The notes beneath the pieces are model-generated. The model made no database searches. It was given only the letters and a program-made list of their open reading frames with translations, and had not been told where the DNA came from. Both the position numbers and the translations under genes were made by a program. DNA of 64,000 nucleotides from Rodentibacter caecimuris (lineage in GTDB: Bacteria; Pseudomonadota; Gammaproteobacteria; Enterobacterales; Pasteurellaceae): assembly GCF_024622045.1 (NCBI RefSeq), contig NZ_JANKBP010000006.1, one strand, 5' to 3'. Below, in pieces: positions 44,310-52,078 of this stretch (positions are counted from its first letter, which is position 1; each line of letters begins with the position of its first letter).

Positions 44310-44648
44310 TTAAAAAGTTAAGCGATCACGATTTTTTTCAAGGGTTGCTTTGCCAATCCCTTGCACTTCAAGCAGTTGCTCGGCTGTAGTGAAATTACCG
44401 TATTTTTCACGATATTGCACGATTGCTTCTGCTTTTTTCGCCCCAATACCGGTTAAGAATTTTTGAATTTCACTTGCCGTTGCCGTATTGATATTGAGTT
44501 TATCGCCTATATTTTTTGAGAGCACATTTTCGGTAATCTCGGTTTGTGTAGCCGTAGGCTCCACAGTTTTTTCTTCTGCAAATGAGCTTGCACTAATTAA
44601 TGCACTTCCTAAAAGGAGTGTGCGAATTAAGGTTTTAATTAATTTCAT
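44310..44648 (-). CDS. comE1: Competence DNA-binding protein ComE1 (ComEA-like)
   Basis: This 112-residue protein has a signal peptide (MKLIKTLIRTLLLGSALISASSFA), then a short linker and a double helix-hairpin-helix domain (KLNINTATASEIQKFLTGIGAKKAEAIVQYREKYG, LLEVQGIGKATLEKNRDRL). It is the periplasmic receptor that pulls double-stranded DNA in during natural transformation. A CRP-S-type site lies 91-111 nt upstream. It fits an organism with many uptake signals. Confidence 0.9.
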   Translation of the reverse strand: MKLIKTLIRTLLLGSALISASSFAEEKTVEPTATQTEITENVLSKNIGDKLNINTATASEIQKFLTGIGAKKAEAIVQYREKYGNFTTAEQLLEVQGIGKATLEKNRDRLTF

Positions 44649-44738
44649 AGTGTTTCCTTGTTAATGATGAAAATGTTGATAAAATCAACACCAATATTTT
44701 TTCTATTTCCATGAAAATAAACAAGAAATCAACCGCCC

Positions 44739-44759
44739 TTTTGCGATCATGCTCGAAAA
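44739..44759. promoter_or_regulatory. CRP-S (Sxy-dependent) competence site upstream of comE1
   Basis: The 21-bp site reads TTTTGCGATC then ATGCTCGAAAA on the plus strand. It has the TTTTGCGA half-site, with C where ordinary CRP sites have T, which defines CRP-S sites of competence promoters in Pasteurellaceae. Its centre is about 100 nt before the comE1 start. Confidence 0.72.
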
Positions 44760-44835
44760 GTTTAGGTGTTATGAAATAAAAACGGCTGTTTATGAATAAT
44801 GGTCGCCATTGATTTAGTATCAAAATTGGTATGCT

Positions 44836-45630
44836 ATGTTTAAATTTTTAGTTTGTTCAACCGCCCTTTTTTTTGCGATGGCAACGGCACGGGCAGAACA
44901 GTTTGTCTCCTTGACCCTGTGTAGCGATCGCCTGTTACTGGACATTGCCCGCCCGGAGCAAATCGTAGCAATGTCCGCCTACTCTAAAAACCCGTTGATG
45001 ATGTTAGACAAAGTGAACACCGATAAGCCCGCCCTTGAGCCGCAGCTAGCCGTTTTATTACCTTATTTAGACAAAACTATATTTATCAACGAAACATTTT
45101 ATCCTCAGCTTGTACAGGATTTGAAAAAACTGGGAGCAAATATTATCCCCCTTAACGATACTCCGCAAACCCCCGATGAACTCTTCGCGTTGATATTGAA
45201 GCTGGGCAAAATCACCGGTAATGAAATTCATGCAAAGCATTTGGTAAAAACATTGCAATTAAAGCATTTTAAGTTAAATCTGTCTTTTACCGATACCTTA
45301 ATACTTTCGGATACAGGCGTAGCGGAGAGTGATTTTCCACAATATTCTACGTTGCTTAATGTGCTTGGATTAACCCCACTGAAAATGCTGCTCACTGCAC
45401 AAAATTTTTCTCTCGAAAGAATGTTGCTTTCCCAGCCGAATGTACTGATTGAAATCTCAGATAAACAAAGTTATAACCAACAAGCGGCGTTACTTAATCA
45501 TCCGATTTTACAAAAACTTTTTCAAAACCGACCGCACTTTCGTATTCCAATGAAATACACCTATTGTTTTGATCACGGCGTATGGCAGGGGGCAGAACTG
45601 ATTTATAACCAATACAACACCTTACATTAG
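44836..45630 (+). CDS. ABC importer periplasmic binding protein (FecB/BtuF class)
   Basis: This 264-residue protein has a signal peptide of about 20 residues. The mature protein has the class III binding-protein pattern: LTLCSDRLLLDIARPEQIVAMSAYSKNP and LEPQLAVLLPYLDKTIF, then LGANIIPLND and LGKITG. It heads an operon with a FecCD permease and an ATPase. The ligand is a siderophore, haem or cobalamin. The B12-dependent metH 4 kb downstream makes cobalamin attractive but is not proof. Confidence 0.78.
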   Translation: MFKFLVCSTALFFAMATARAEQFVSLTLCSDRLLLDIARPEQIVAMSAYSKNPLMMLDKVNTDKPALEPQLAVLLPYLDKTIFINETFYPQLVQDLKKLGANIIPLNDTPQTPDELFALILKLGKITGNEIHAKHLVKTLQLKHFKLNLSFTDTLILSDTGVAESDFPQYSTLLNVLGLTPLKMLLTAQNFSLERMLLSQPNVLIEISDKQSYNQQAALLNHPILQKLFQNRPHFRIPMKYTYCFDHGVWQGAELIYNQYNTLH

Positions 45631-45640
45631 GGCTAGCGAA

Positions 45641-46216
45641 ATGAAGAAAATAATATCTATTGTACTGTTATTTGTTGTGATTATTGGTGGTGTGGCTTTT
45701 TTAATGCTAAAACCAATGCCCGACAGTATTTTAAAAGGCGAAAAAGAAGCGAATCCACAGGTTTTAAATACGCAACCATTACCCGAAAATACGCCGATTA
45801 CCCGATTAGTTGTGATGAAAAGTGAACGGCAAATGTGGGCATATCATCAAGATAAACTTGTGAAAATTTACCCGATTTCTCTTGGCAAATCACCGGTGGG
45901 ACATAAGCAATTTGAAGGGGATAAAAAAACACCGGAGGGGGTTTATCGTATTAACGAACGTAATGCCAATAGTCATTATCACAAAAATTTAGGCATTTCA
46001 TACCCCAATTCTACCGATAAAGCCTATGCCCAATCTCAAGGAAAATCGCCCGGCGGATTAATAAAAATTCACGGATTACCCAATAAATCCTTTGATATTG
46101 GTCGCCAACATTTACGCAAAGATTGGACCGATGGCTGTATTGCCGTAACTAATGAGGAAATTGATGAACTATTTAATGCCGTGATACACAATGCTGAAAT
46201 TGATATTCGCCCATAA
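45641..46216 (+). CDS. L,D-transpeptidase (YkuD family)
   Basis: This 191-residue protein has an N-terminal membrane anchor (about 4-23) followed by a YkuD domain at 54-190. The catalytic motif is His144 (KIHGLP) and Cys166 (DGCIAVTN). Such enzymes form 3-3 crosslinks in peptidoglycan or attach proteins to it. It sits 10 nt after the binding-protein gene and 27 nt before the permease gene, which is an unusual place for a cell-wall enzyme. Confidence 0.87.
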   Translation: MKKIISIVLLFVVIIGGVAFLMLKPMPDSILKGEKEANPQVLNTQPLPENTPITRLVVMKSERQMWAYHQDKLVKIYPISLGKSPVGHKQFEGDKKTPEGVYRINERNANSHYHKNLGISYPNSTDKAYAQSQGKSPGGLIKIHGLPNKSFDIGRQHLRKDWTDGCIAVTNEEIDELFNAVIHNAEIDIRP

Positions 46217-46243
46217 ACGTAAATTAAAATGACCGCACTTTAA

Positions 46244-47215
46244 ATGAAAAAATATCTTAACCTATTATTGTTTATACTTTTAATATTGATTGTGGTGTTG
46301 GCTCTCAATTACCAACTTCATCATTTCAGCGCATTACGCAATGCCGAAGGCATTATCAGCGATATGTGCACCTTGGTGATATGGGACATTCGCCTGCCGC
46401 GCATTTTACTGGCGGTCATCACAGGGGCAAGTCTGGCATTAGCCGGCAATGCAATGCAGGGCGTTTTCCAAAATCCCCTCGCCAGCCCCGGTTTACTCGG
46501 CAGTGCTAATGGCGCAACCACCACCAGCGTTTTTCTACTCTACTATTTTTCTCTTCCCGCCGTGCTATTGCTGATGGGGGGCGTATTGGGCGCATTAGCC
46601 AGCTTTATGCTGGTTTATATGATCGCCCGCAAACAAGGCTCAACAGTGATGATCTTAAGCGGTGTGGCAGTCAATATGCTGTTAGGCTCAGCAATCGCCC
46701 TATTGCTCTCGAACGCTGACAGCCCGTGGGCATTGGCAGAACTCTACCGCTGGTTACAAGGCTCGCTGGTTTGGGCAAAAAGGGAGACACTATTGTGGTC
46801 GTTACCGATTATATTACTCGGTATACTTTGCATTTTTCAGCAACGCCGCTATGTGGATTTTCTCACCTTTGGCGAAGAAACCGCCGCCACAATGGGCATC
46901 AACCCCAAACGGAGCTTTTTCATCACCGCACTCGGCGTAGCGTTATTGGTCGGGGCAACCATTCCGCAAACCGGCACAATCGGCTTTATCGGTTTAATCG
47001 CCCCCCATTTAGCCCGAATATTACTCAAAAAACGTCCGTCCCAACTCTATTTGACCAGTGCGTTAATCGGGGCATTATTGTTATTGATCGCTGACTTATG
47101 CGTGTTATACCTCCCACTCTTCTCCCATATCTATATCGGCACGCTCACCGCTATTATTGGTGCCCCTTGCCTGATCTGGATTTTACTGACTCAACAACGC
47201 AAACTCGCCGGCTAA
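46244..47215 (+). CDS. FecCD-family ABC transporter permease
   Basis: This 323-residue protein has about ten membrane helices. The family motifs are LPRILLAVITGASLALAGNAMQGVFQNPLASPGLLG and GFIGLIAPHLAR. It forms the channel of the iron-complex/cobalamin-type importer with the neighbouring ATPase. Confidence 0.9.
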   Translation: MKKYLNLLLFILLILIVVLALNYQLHHFSALRNAEGIISDMCTLVIWDIRLPRILLAVITGASLALAGNAMQGVFQNPLASPGLLGSANGATTTSVFLLYYFSLPAVLLLMGGVLGALASFMLVYMIARKQGSTVMILSGVAVNMLLGSAIALLLSNADSPWALAELYRWLQGSLVWAKRETLLWSLPIILLGILCIFQQRRYVDFLTFGEETAATMGINPKRSFFITALGVALLVGATIPQTGTIGFIGLIAPHLARILLKKRPSQLYLTSALIGALLLLIADLCVLYLPLFSHIYIGTLTAIIGAPCLIWILLTQQRKLAG

Positions 47216-47228
47216 ACGGAGTAACGCA

Positions 47229-47966
47229 ATGATTAAAATCGACAATTTAACCCTAGCTTATGCTTTAACCGACGTCAGTTGCCATATATCCAAAGGAAAA
47301 TTGGTCGGCATAATGGGGGCAAATGGGGCGGGAAAATCCACGCTGTTGAAAAGTATTGCAGGGATCTTACCCTTTGTAAGCGGTCAGATTTGGCTAAATG
47401 CTTGCAAATTAAGCGAAATGACCGCCCGCCAAAAAAGCGAGCAGTTGGCATATCTGGCACAAAATACTGCTATTCAATGGGACTTATCCGCCTATGACGT
47501 GATTGCGTTAGGTTTGCCTTTCCCGCTCAAGCCCAAGTATGAGCAGGAAAAAGTGCGGTCAATTTCAGACAGATTTTCTGTTTCTGCCTTATTGGATAAA
47601 CCCTTTCAGCAACTTTCAGGCGGTGAAAAAGCCCGTGTACAACTGGCACGTTGCTGTATTAAAAATGCTCCATTACTGCTTGCCGATGAGCCGATCGCCT
47701 CGCTCGATCCTTATTATCAGATAGATATAATGGAACAACTTAAATCCCTCACACCCAAACAGACGTGCGTGGTGGCAATCCATCATTTATCACTGGCGTA
47801 TAAATTTTGTGATGAAGTGATTTTGCTGGATAAAGGCAAAGTGTTAGCCTGTGGTGAAATGCAAGCGGTGCTAAATGCTGAAAATCTTGCAAAAGCCTTT
47901 GGTGTGCGTGCCGAATTTGACTTAGTGCGAAAAGAGATATTGGGGGTAGAGAAGTTAGAAAGCTAA
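47229..47966 (+). CDS. ABC transporter ATP-binding protein (FecE/BtuD class)
   Basis: This 245-residue ATPase has Walker A GANGAGKS, the Q-loop (YLAQNT), the signature LSGGEKARVQLAR and Walker B (LLLADEP). Its gene lies 13 nt after the permease gene and ends the operon. Like its partners it energises uptake of an iron complex or cobalamin. Confidence 0.9.
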   Translation: MIKIDNLTLAYALTDVSCHISKGKLVGIMGANGAGKSTLLKSIAGILPFVSGQIWLNACKLSEMTARQKSEQLAYLAQNTAIQWDLSAYDVIALGLPFPLKPKYEQEKVRSISDRFSVSALLDKPFQQLSGGEKARVQLARCCIKNAPLLLADEPIASLDPYYQIDIMEQLKSLTPKQTCVVAIHHLSLAYKFCDEVILLDKGKVLACGEMQAVLNAENLAKAFGVRAEFDLVRKEILGVEKLES

Positions 47967-48040
47967 TGCCAACTGCTTGGATTGTTAGGAAAATTGCCAC
48001 GTTATGTAACAGTCGCACAAACTGTTTTGAGTTATCTTAT

Positions 48041-48116
48041 AGGGACACACTGCGTGCGTCCGTTTTTAACCTATTGAAATCATTTAATTTTTTACGGACG
48101 TACGCAGTACGTCCCT
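48041..48116. repeat. Imperfect inverted repeat in intergenic region
   Basis: Arms 48041-48063 (AGGGACACACTGCGTGCGTC then CGT) and 48094-48116 are inverted copies with about three differences and a 30-nt AT-rich spacer. It lies between the ATPase gene and a convergent lipoprotein gene and looks like a REP-type intergenic repeat. Otherwise the gap is empty. Confidence 0.6.
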
Positions 48117-48211
48117 ACATTTTGTTAAAATTTCTATTTTTTGTGCATTTGCCACATAATACCAGAGAATTGGAAGTCGATTCCCCATTTAGAAAATCAA
48201 CCATACAGTCG

Positions 48212-48679
48212 CTAACCTTCTTTACAACTCAGCCAACGCACCTGCGTGCCTTGATCGTTTTTATAATAAGTCGAACTATGCTGGCGTGCGACTAAATCCA
48301 CAAATCTCCCCTCAATTGGCTGATAGGAACGGTAAATAACCTCGAATTTCGAACCACGTGTATTTAACGTACGGTTCTCAATATGATCAAACGGCACTGC
48401 CTTACTCCCATCTAACTGAAAATAAATCCCAAAATTCTCTTTCAAACGGCTCTCTCTCGAAAGCGGAAAATAGGTTGCTAAATAAGAGGTGGACTGGGTT
48501 TCGGCATTTTTACAAGTATAGTCATAGCGTTTATAAGCTGTAGAATTATTGAGTTCCGCTTGGCTAATATTTTCTTTTAAAAAACGGGTTTTAACGGGCT
48601 TCTTCGGCGGTTGTGTAGTTGTGCAGGCAAAGAGAATGAAGACCATAGCCGAAAGGAAAAGTCGTTTAAGTTTGTTCAT
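48212..48679 (-). CDS. Hypothetical lipoprotein
   Basis: I do not recognise the family. This 155-residue protein starts MNKLKRLFLSAMVFILFAC with a lipobox at Cys19, followed by a Pro/Lys-rich linker and a mixed domain with two further cysteines (YDYTCKN and WLSCKEG, at the extreme C-terminus) that could form one disulfide. Probably a periplasm-facing lipoprotein. Confidence 0.65.
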   Translation of the reverse strand: MNKLKRLFLSAMVFILFACTTTQPPKKPVKTRFLKENISQAELNNSTAYKRYDYTCKNAETQSTSYLATYFPLSRESRLKENFGIYFQLDGSKAVPFDHIENRTLNTRGSKFEVIYRSYQPIEGRFVDLVARQHSSTYYKNDQGTQVRWLSCKEG

Positions 48680-48778
48680 TGTTAAACATAAATAGAAAAT
48701 CAGGTGGCGTATGATAGCGGAAATCGGAGAGAGTACAAGTTTGAGAAAATAGATGATTGGAATTTGATTTTCTATAAG

Positions 48779-49031
48779 ATTGTAATGTTTAGTATTGTAG
48801 TTTTTGCCGTCGGTGGGAGTTATCCGGAAATTCCGGATAACTGAAAGCCCATTTAATTCTTTGCTATCAAAGATATTTTTAAATGTTCATTTACAGTACA
48901 CACATTCACTTCAAAAAGCTCAGCAATACGTTTTTGCGTCAGCCAAATTTAGTTATCTTCATACTGCACTTCAATGCTTTGATCGCGAAAATTAGAAATT
49001 TAGCGGTGCTGTTGCGAATCAGTTTAGTCAT
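48779..49031 (-). pseudogene. Decayed RhuM-like gene fragment
   Basis: The minus strand from ATG 49031 reads MTKLIRNSTAKFLIF. After a frameshift it reads RDQSIEVQYEDN, a stop, IWLTQKRIAELFEVNVCTVNEHLK, and after a further shift IFDSKELNGLSVIRKFRITPTDGKNYNTKHY. In order these match the N-terminal part of RhuM-family proteins, which often travel with restriction systems and genomic islands. Two frameshifts, a stop and a missing C-terminus make it dead. Between 49032 and 49419 I see only a tiny possible frame (MTKEPFEEYIRHILKRIKRK, 49093-49155 minus). Confidence 0.72.
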
Positions 49032-49419
49032 AAGTTATTCCTTACAAAATTTTGGATAAATTTAACCGCTTATAGCCCGATTGCCGTCAGCCGCCTTTTC
49101 TTTTTATCCGCTTCAAAATATGGCGGATATATTCTTCAAAAGGCTCTTTAGTCATTCTGTTTTTCCGCTGTGAAACATTTTAGGTAAATGTAACTGCTTG
49201 TGGGGTAAATGTCGAATAGAAACGAGAGATTTTTCGATGGAGATAGTAAAATACATAACTTACAAGCGTAGGCTTTGAGAAGAGCTTGCAAATTTTTTAG
49301 AGGAATTGGCCGCTTGTTGTGTTTTTGTATAAAAAATTACAATTCGGCATTCCACCGTTCTTTATCGTTTTTGTATATGGTAGAATTTATAGTATTCCTA
49401 AACGTTTAAATTTGTTTTT

Positions 49420-49845
49420 ATGGATAAATTAACACCCGAACAACGCCGAAAATGTATGCTAGCAAGTAAAAATAAAGGTACAAAACCCGAAGTATTATTG
49501 GGTCAAGCCTTGTGGGGCTTGGGATTGCGTTATAGGAAAAATGACAAAAACATCTTCGGAAAGCCTGATTTCAGCTTTAAAAAATACAAGGTTGTCGTAT
49601 TTGTTGATGGTGAATTTTGGCACGGAAAAGATTGGGAAATTCGTAAAAATGATATAAAAAGCAATCAAGCCTTTTGGATTGCCAAAATTGAACGAAATAT
49701 GGCAAGAGATAGGGAAGTAGCAGAAATACTATTAAAGAGCGGTTGGAAAATTCTCCGTTTTTGGGGAAAGGAGGTTGTGAAAGAGCCTTTGACTAAAGCA
49801 TTGGAAGTTAAGAGAATTATAGATGAAATCAAACAAGAAAAATGA
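49420..49845 (+). CDS. vsr: Very short patch repair endonuclease Vsr
   Basis: This 141-residue protein begins with RRKCMLASKNKGTKPEVLLGQALW, followed by IFGKPDFSFKKYKVVVFVDGEFWHG, the Vsr catalytic region. It nicks next to T:G mismatches that arise when 5-methylcytosine deaminates. It overlaps the cytosine methyltransferase start by 23 nt and so repairs the mutagenic side effect of that enzyme. Confidence 0.93.
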   Translation: MDKLTPEQRRKCMLASKNKGTKPEVLLGQALWGLGLRYRKNDKNIFGKPDFSFKKYKVVVFVDGEFWHGKDWEIRKNDIKSNQAFWIAKIERNMARDREVAEILLKSGWKILRFWGKEVVKEPLTKALEVKRIIDEIKQEK

Positions 49846-50917
49846 ACAGGCTGAAGTATTGAAAGTAGAAGAACCTGCAGGGCAATATGATCTTTTTTTG
49901 GATCATACGGCATTTCCGGCAAATAAAGAGAAAAAATTTACTTTTATTGATCTTTTCGCTGGAATTGGCGGTTTTCGTGTTGCTATGCAAAATTTAGGCG
50001 GAGAATGTGTTTTTTCAAGTGAATGGGACGAGAAAGCACAGCAAACCTATAAAGCAAATTTCGGTGAAACTCCTTACGGTGATATTACCAGCGAAGAAAC
50101 CAAAAGACATATTCCGACTAAATTTGATGTGCTGTGTGCCGGTTTTCCTTGTCAGGCGTTTTCTATTGCTGGAAAACGAGGAGGGTTTGAAGATACCCGT
50201 GGAACATTATTTTTTGATGTAGCTGAAATTATCCGTCGACACCAGCCGAAAGCTTTTTTTCTTGAAAATGTAAAAGGTCTGATAAATCACGATAAAGGCA
50301 GAACATTAAAAACGATTTTAAATGTATTGCGTGAGGATTTGAGGTATTTTGTTCCTGATCCTCAAATTATCAATGCAAAGGATTTTGGCGTGCCACAAAA
50401 CCGTGAAAGAATTTTTATTGTCGGTTTTCATAAAGATACAATGGTAACTGAATTTGAATATCCGGCAACAACAGGTGTAAAAACCTCTTTTATTGATATT
50501 CGAGAGAAAGAAACCGTACCGACAAAATATTATCTTTCTACCCAATATGTTGATACTTTAAGAAAACATAAAGCACGCCACGAAAGTAAAGGCAACGGCT
50601 TTGGTTATGAAATTATTCCAGATGATGGGATTGCAAATGCCATTGTTGTCGGAGGAATGGGGCGTGAAAGAAACTTAGTAATTGATCACCGTATTACTGA
50701 TTTTACCCCAACAACAAATATAAAAGGAGAAGTCAATCGTGAAGGTATCCGTAAAATGACCCCGAGAGAGTGGGCAAGATTACAAGGTTTTCCAGACAGT
50801 TATATTATTCCCGTTGCAGATGCCTCCGCATACAAGCAGTTTGGAAATTCGGTAGCGGTTCCGGCAGTGCAAGCTACCGCAGAGCAAATTTTGAGTAGCT
50901 TAGGAGGTGCATTATGA
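49823..50917 (+). CDS. C5-cytosine DNA methyltransferase (M.HpaII-like)
   Basis: This 364-residue protein has the C5-methyltransferase motifs in order: I FIDLFAGIGGFR (41-52), IV AGFPCQAFS with catalytic Cys110, VI FFLENVKGL, VIII QNRERIFIVG, a variable target-recognition region, and X YKQFGNSV. With an HpaII-type nuclease downstream (ATGA overlap) it should methylate CCGG. The site is inferred from the partner. Confidence 0.92.
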   Translation: MKSNKKNEQAEVLKVEEPAGQYDLFLDHTAFPANKEKKFTFIDLFAGIGGFRVAMQNLGGECVFSSEWDEKAQQTYKANFGETPYGDITSEETKRHIPTKFDVLCAGFPCQAFSIAGKRGGFEDTRGTLFFDVAEIIRRHQPKAFFLENVKGLINHDKGRTLKTILNVLREDLRYFVPDPQIINAKDFGVPQNRERIFIVGFHKDTMVTEFEYPATTGVKTSFIDIREKETVPTKYYLSTQYVDTLRKHKARHESKGNGFGYEIIPDDGIANAIVVGGMGRERNLVIDHRITDFTPTTNIKGEVNREGIRKMTPREWARLQGFPDSYIIPVADASAYKQFGNSVAVPAVQATAEQILSSLGGAL

Positions 50918-52020
50918 GCAAGTTATTTTCAGGAAATAAAGGGGAATGGACGGAACCTTATGTATTACTAAAATTATTAGTAGATCAGGAGCTTCACTTT
51001 GGAGATGAATACTTAAATAAAATCAAAGATATTGTAATGCCGATTATTTCTGTGATAAGACAAGAGCAGGAATACCAAGCAGTATATAGCTATGATAAAG
51101 ATAAACGTAACATCATTATTTCAATCGGTGAAACGGGTAATAGTTATTTTGTTCCGATAGAAAATTTTCAAGAGAATACAGTTAAATTATTAAATGCTAT
51201 TAATAATTCAAAAGGTGATAGAGCGTTTGAGATTCCAAGTATTGATGAATTCTTGAAAAAGATCGGCTGTTCGATACTAAAAGCCAAATCAACTTCTAAA
51301 AGTGATATTCATATTGTTATTCATGATATAAAAACGGGGATCTGCCCTAAGTTAGGTTTTAGTATTAAATCAGAATTAGGAGCAAGTTCAACGTTATTTA
51401 ATGCAAGCCAAAGCACAAATTTCACTTTTAAAATCCCTAACTGGGATAACAAAAGAACAGCAGAAATCAATAGCCTAATGAACGTTCGTGGTAGTTCTGA
51501 TGTGAAAAGACGTGTTCAAAAAATTTTAGATTATGGTTATAACCTAGAATTTGAAGGTGTTGATAAGCCTGTTTTCAAAAATAATTTAGTGATGGTTGAT
51601 AGTTGCTTTCCTGAAATAATATCAAAAATGTTGAAAATTTATTTTTCAGGGCTGGCGACTAACGTAAGCGATATTGTATCTGAAACATGCAATGCTAACC
51701 CAATACAATATGATAAAGAGTTCCATCATAAATTTTATACTTATAAAGTTAAACATTTTCTGAATATCGTTGCATTAGGAATGCTACCGACACAAGTATG
51801 GCAAGGTATATATGATGCAACAGGCGGTTATCTTGTTGTGAAAGAAGACGGTGAAATTGTTTGCTATCATATTTATAGTAGAAATGAATTTGATAACTAT
51901 CTTTTTTATAATACTAAATTTGATACACCAAGTGCCAGCCGAAATAAGTTCGGTGAAATATATGAGCAAAACGGAGAATTTTTCTTTAAACTGAATTTTC
52001 AAATCAGATTTCAATCATAG
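50914..52020 (+). CDS. HpaII-family type II restriction endonuclease
   Basis: This 368-residue protein starts FSGNKGEWTEPYVLLKLL, the HpaII-family start. The central GFSIKSELGASSTLFNASQS contains the likely catalytic E/K segment and is highly typical. It should cut CCGG not methylated by the upstream enzyme. The 4-nt overlap keeps methylase and nuclease coupled. The gene ends before the convergent metH. Confidence 0.88.
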   Translation: MSKLFSGNKGEWTEPYVLLKLLVDQELHFGDEYLNKIKDIVMPIISVIRQEQEYQAVYSYDKDKRNIIISIGETGNSYFVPIENFQENTVKLLNAINNSKGDRAFEIPSIDEFLKKIGCSILKAKSTSKSDIHIVIHDIKTGICPKLGFSIKSELGASSTLFNASQSTNFTFKIPNWDNKRTAEINSLMNVRGSSDVKRRVQKILDYGYNLEFEGVDKPVFKNNLVMVDSCFPEIISKMLKIYFSGLATNVSDIVSETCNANPIQYDKEFHHKFYTYKVKHFLNIVALGMLPTQVWQGIYDATGGYLVVKEDGEIVCYHIYSRNEFDNYLFYNTKFDTPSASRNKFGEIYEQNGEFFFKLNFQIRFQS

Positions 52021-52078
52021 AATAGGCGGGTTAAAACCCGTCACTATATTACATCCCTTCAGTCTACAACTTCACCTC

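Noticed and set aside
47966..48295. Plus-strand 109-codon frame
   Set aside because: It runs through the inverted repeat and into the lipoprotein gene on the other strand, with no ribosome site.
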